This document shows, one piece after another, positions 54,901-60,900 of a stretch of DNA of 64,000 nt (the first letter of the stretch is position 1; each line of letters opens with the position of its first letter). Below the pieces are notes generated by a model. It made no database searches, was not told the origin of the DNA, and saw nothing but the letters and a program-made list of their open reading frames with translations. The stretch spans positions 19,758,001 to 19,822,000 of the forward strand of contig PUFA01000012.1 in NCBI GenBank assembly GCA_003508835.1, in the 5' to 3' direction. Source of the DNA: Eonycteris spelaea. Taxonomy: Eukaryota; Chordata; Mammalia; Chiroptera; Pteropodidae. A program made the position numbers and the translations under genes.

Positions 54901-57900
54901 AGCAAGATTACAGTTGGAATTAATTCCTTAATGTAAAAAAACAAAAAACAAAAAACAATAATAACAAGAAGTTACTGATAAATACAAACTAGTTGTGTTC
55001 TGTTTAAAGTTATGATATTCCAAATTAAAAAGTTAATTCTTTGGTTACATACAGGATATGTTTGAAAAAGTAAATAAAGCATATGAATTTTTATGTACCA
55101 AATCAGCAAAAATAGTGGATGGACCAGATCCAGAGAATATAATTTTAATTCTGAAAACACAGAGTATCCTCTTCAACCGTCATAAAGAAGGTAAGGCATG
55201 TGTTCTCAAATTTTAATTTACCTTCCAGCTTATTCTACCATGTCACTTGTTTCTATGGCATATTTTAATGGATTTATAATTATTATTGCAAAACTCTCGA
55301 AACTGCATTTTAGATACAGCAAAATAGTAGTTTTCCATAGGAAGACCCAACATGTTATTCGTTTTATATTTTCCACTTATTAGCTATATTTTTCAATATT
55401 TTGCATTTCCAACAAGATTTTATTTCCTGAAGGAAATTTTCATTCCGTGGAGATATTTGGTTAGTTTTTGTGTTTAGTCATTTAGCAGCAAACTTATTAA
55501 ATGGGATCTAAAGTGGATCTGGAATTTAAGGATTATTCACTATTGTTAATTCACACATGAAAGAGCCTATCATGACTCAAAAAGTCTCTGAAAGTTGAAA
55601 ATGCCAAGAATGTTCTGGTCTTTCAAAAGCAATAGAAACTTTTCGAAAGATCATATACTTCCCTTTACACCTCTTATTTCCTGTGATAGCTTTCAAAACC
55701 CTTGGTTTGAAAAACACTGTTAAAGTGAAAAAATTGTGATCGCAGAGTACAGGGTTATTGGGAATGTCCAGCATGTTTGCAGGGCCATTTGTGGTAGCTC
55801 TAATAGTAGCAGCCAGAAAGCTGGGAATGTGTTGAAAACTTTTAAGAGTTTATGGAAGAGAGTTAGGTTCAATATGGCTGATGTCCATTGGCTTGGGAAC
55901 TGAACTTGGTTTACAGAACAAAGTGGGAGATCCATTTGCTCTGTAGGTGATGTTTGGGAAAAAAGGAAGTAAGGACAGTGAGGATTTGAGATAAGCAGGA
56001 GGACTGCTGGGTAATTGGAGACAGGTGGAGTTGCAGTTGAAGTATGAATTGGAAGGGACAGTGGGGGATCTAACAATTGGGTCATTAGAAAGTAGTGATT
56101 AATTGATTCACTTTTGCATATGAACTGAACAGAACACCTTTGTAAGCTTTTAGTTATATGGCATATATCAGAACAAGTTCCAAGACACCTTTTACAAACC
56201 ATTGGTTATTTTTTAATGGCTGATAACTCTATATTAGCCACAAGGTATGATTGTGGCTCACCACTGGTTTATTATCAAGGTCAATGTGTTTTTCAAGCTG
56301 TGTTTTCTACTTCTCCCATGGAATGAGGGGTAGGGCTTATCCCCAGGGAATTCTGGAGTGATCTGACAGGACTTAAAATTAATTCACTCTTCTTTCTTTC
56401 CATATATATGTATGTATGTATAAGGACTACTAGGACCAGTTCTAAGGGGCTTTTTTTTTTTTAAGGCCATTTCCTAAATGAGTTTACTTAAGACAGATTA
56501 TTGGTCATCCTCAAAAGGCAAAAGTTTTGTACTGATTTCAAATGGGATTAAAGAGGTACTTATAAAATCACAGCCAATTAATTTGCATATTCCTGCCCTT
56601 TTAGTGTTAAAAAAAAAAACAGGACAAAAGAACAAAACATTTCAGCTTTCACTTTTAAATTTGCTTATCAAAACATGGAACTAGCCAAATAAAGTTAATA
56701 AATTCTATTTTGTATTTCTAGTAACAAATTATATTCAGAATTTTCAAATGTTTATTTTATGATAACTGGTGAAATAGAAAGAAAAGTACACTTGTTATTC
56801 GGAAAGTAGAATATTGACATTCATTTATGTCAGATATCTTTCACTACCTTTTTCAAAGAGATATGAATATCATGATCGTTGATACAGCCTCTGGTGTGTT
56901 GGCTATGTCCCACTGTCTTTGCTCAGGGAAAAGTTAGAGATCACAGGTCATAGTTACAGACAACATAGAAAGTAGGTACTCTGCAAAGGATGAAAACCAC
57001 TATACACTAAGTTAAATCTATCAAAATATTCTTTTATTAGTGGGAACATTTTAGAGAAATTAACCAAACAAGTTTGCTAGAAAAGAAAAGATCCAAAGTT
57101 TGAGGGTTTTTTTTTTTTTAAATAAACTAAAATTAGGATACATTTAAGATGTTGAATATTTTATTGTTTCTTAAGACAATATAATTGAACATAATCGTCA
57201 AAATTAACTTTATAGCATAACCAGTTTTTGTTCTGTTTGTTGTTTTGTCAACTAACCTTTGGTTATTTCAGATTTACAGCCTTATAAATATGCAGGATAC
57301 CCCATGCTAATTAGGACCATAACAATGGAAACTTCAGATGACCTCCTTTTCTCAAAAGAGTCACCACTGTTGCCTGCTGCTGTAGAGCTGGCTTTCCATA
57401 CTGTGAACTGCTCAGCCCTCAATGCTGAAGAGCTCAGAAGGGAGAACGGAATTGAGGTAACACAGAATGACCATTGTACTTATCTTCAAGGTAGTTTAAG
57501 GCATAGTGTATGCCTCTGAATTCACCAAGTACAGATACAGTTGATATAGTTTGTTTAATTGTTTCCAACAGATGGCATGTTTTTCCCTATTATCTCAGTA
57601 CCAAAATTAAAGGTAGAAATGGAGCTTTATTTCATAATGTGAGTTGGAGAGTATTGAAGTCAAAATTGGTTAACTTAGTATTGCTTACAAAGTGGCTTAT
57701 TGGGAATGCTTAAAAAGAAACTTCTCTTTATTTGTCTCTTTAACAAGTGTTAATTGAGCAGACATTTATTTACCAGATAGCGAAAGGTTATTAATATTTT
57801 ACTTCTACCAGAAAAGACTCTTCAGACTTTAAGTCAGAATGGAGACTTAATAGCTGACTTTTTTTCTCTGCAGGTGTTACAAGAGGCATTTAGTCGCTGT

Positions 57901-60900
57901 GTTGCTGTCTTAAATCGTTCTAGTAAACCAAGTGACATGTCAGTACAGGTGAGGCTAAAACGTATGGTTCCAGGAAAATTGCACTAGATCTGTAGTTCAG
58001 ACTTTTAACATCTCTTGGTACCACTTGAGAGCTCATTCAAACATGGATTGCTGAGCTGCCTCTGCCCACAGAGTTTATTGTCTCTGAGGTGGGGGCCTGA
58101 GAACATGCTTTTTTATCAAATTCCCAGGTGATACTGATGGTCTGTATATCATACTTTAAGAACCACTGCACTAAATCACTTGCAATCTGTTGGCTAAAAA
58201 ATAGTATAATGAACTCTTATGTCCCTATTAACCAGTTTTAAATATTTGCCATTTTGCCATTCTTGTTTCACTTACCTTCCACCCCTTTCTCTGATTTCCT
58301 TCTCTGCCTCTCTCCCCCATTTGTATTTTAATTGGCTTATTTTCTGTTAGGGTTATAAAAGTTGAATTCTTTGATAGAAAATCCATCAGGAATTCATTAG
58401 GTAGCCCTTCGTTTATGCCAACAAAATTTAGACTATACAACAATTTAATATAGGCTTTCTGAGTTTCATCTTCTATTTTGAAGTATAGTACATAAATAAA
58501 ATTCAGATCCTTTAGTATTAATAAGCTGGACAAAAATACTTTAATCCAGAAGTAAGCAAACTTTTTTTGTAGAAGGCTAGAGAGTAAATATTGAGGCTTT
58601 CAGGCATGCATGCGCACGCACGTGTGTGTGTGTGTGTGTGTGTGTCTGTGTGTCTGTGTGTGTTAGCACCATTCTTAGCTCCCTGGCCATACAAAGACAG
58701 GCCATGGTCAATTTGGCCCATGTGCCATAGTGGCCGTGGTGTGCCAACCTTGCATCTATAGGAAATCTTAACCAGAAATATTAGTGATTTAATGGAAATA
58801 TTCTGTTTTATTTTAGAGCATCATATATACTGTTAAGCATTATTCATGAGTCTCTGTGGTTTTGATTCCCGCCGTCTTAAGTAAGGAATGCACCTGTGAC
58901 TTTTTTGCTCGGTTGTGTTGTCTGCAGGTATGTGGACATATAAGTAAATGCTATAGTGTAGCTGCTCAGTTTGAAGAATGCCGGGAGAAGATCACAGAAA
59001 TGCCTGGCATCATCAAGGATCTCTGTCGGGTATTGTATTTTGGCAAGGTAGAGTTCATCTTTAATACTTTCTGAATAGAGTCAACAATGAGTTTTATTAT
59101 CAAATATCCAGTCTCTAATTTATAAACCAGTTGTTTTCCCAAAATTATTTTTAAGTAAATTATTTGGGTTTTTAACACATTTCCTGTTTGTCCTGAGAAT
59201 ACTTGCCGGTGACGCTTGTGGCATTTACCCCAAGAGAATTACAGTCCTAACATTATCCCCAGTATTTTCACATTGCTCAAGTATGTCAATAGTCTTTGGA
59301 AACAAAGGACATCATTCTATTTATAGCATTCTGTTTTTGTGGTGGCATTTCCATTTACAAAATATAGTAATTCTCAATCGCTGGAAATGTCAAATCCTGG
59401 AAAACGTAGCATTCCTACACGTGATGTTAAATAAATGCTGGTAGCGAGCTACACTTTTTTTTCTAATGGGAAAAGTATTTTCACAAATGCCTTGCTGTAA
59501 ATGAATTGGCCCTAAATTGGCCCACAAAGAATAAGATTGGTCACATATTTAGAGAGAATTGGGTCTCATTTGAACATTAGAAAAAAGGTGGGGAGGAAAA
59601 AAGACAAGTAAATCCAATGAGAAAGTGAAGGACCAAATGAAATCTGAAACTGAGTCAAGTCACTGCCACATGGGAAAGGCTTTATAAGGGTCTGAGAGCT
59701 TACTGTTTCCTCTTACTCTAGTAGTATTGCTGAGGGAAAGACAGAGATTTCTTAGATAACTGGGCGGAGTGAGAGCTGTGTTAGAATAGAACAGGATTGG
59801 GTTCCTGATCCTGGACTAAAGTATCTAGAAATAAGGGATCTGATGAAAATATTCCTCAACTATATTTACTTATTGTCCTTAGAAGTATTTAGTAAGAATA
59901 CAAACTGATATAAAGAAGTAACTTTGTTTTCCTGCACTAAAGATACTGATAAACTTAAGTTCACTTGCATGTGAGTTGCTATTAATGCCTCGTCACTATT
60001 ATTAAAAATTAAAAATTCAAGAAGTGAAACAAAGAAACTGTATTCCCAAGTCTTTGAACACTGGCCCAGAGATAGTCTTTGTTTTGTCATAGTTACTTTT
60101 AATTCTAAGCTTTAAAGGATATAGGATTCAGATTTAAATTGGAAACAAAAATGTAAGAGGAGGTAAACATTTTGCACAGTAAGGTAGTTGGCTTGACATA
60201 CATAAACAACTTCTTTTTAACCCTGTAATTAATTCCATTATTCTTATTCTCTCAAGAGTATTCCACGAGTGGCTGCTCTTGGGGTAGAATGTGTGAGTTC
60301 CTTTGCTGTGGATTTCTGGCTACAGACCACCTATTTCAAGCTGGAATTTTGTGGCATCTGCTTGGTTATCTGTTTAATTATGACTACACACTAGAAGAGA
60401 GTGGCATTCAGAAAAGTGAAGAGACAAACCAGCAGGTAACTTTAATAGTGCTTTAATATTGAATTTGAACCTAAACCATAGGTTAATGTGAAGCAAAGCT
60501 CCAGCTATCCAGAACCCCAACACATTATCTGTTTTTGAGGTAACTAAATTTATTGCTCTTTATACCCTCAAACTTTTTTTATTTTAACTCCTTATGCTGG
60601 AAGGACTCAAGGCAAGGGAATTTGCATTAGCGTATCCTGGGCATAATAATCTTTTCTTGATTACTCAGAGTCATCTTTGTAATTGCAAAATTATGGTTGT
60701 GTAACAGGGAAATAAAACGATACTATTGGGGCTAGCTCCCTGAACACTGAGTACTTACCGGATTCTTACAGGTATTTTTTCCGTCTCCTTTCCTATTCAC
60801 CATCATTTATTACATTGTTAGTATGTGCCACAGCAGTCAAATATACCTATGTGTTCCCTACTCCCAAATGTGCTTCTACCAGTTATCTACAAGATTTTGT

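Larger units (their letters stand above)
53650..55054 (+). other. Intron with L1 and MIR remnants
   Basis: The L1 and MIR pieces are listed separately. 53650-54439 and 54761-55054 show nothing more than A-rich runs. Confidence 0.6.

Noticed and set aside
55720..56202. Longest open frame of the window (minus strand, 160 codons)
   Set aside because: No recognisable domain, Ser/Pro/Leu-rich composition typical of chance reading, no splice or promoter context. It lies inside a DNAJC13 intron on the opposite strand.
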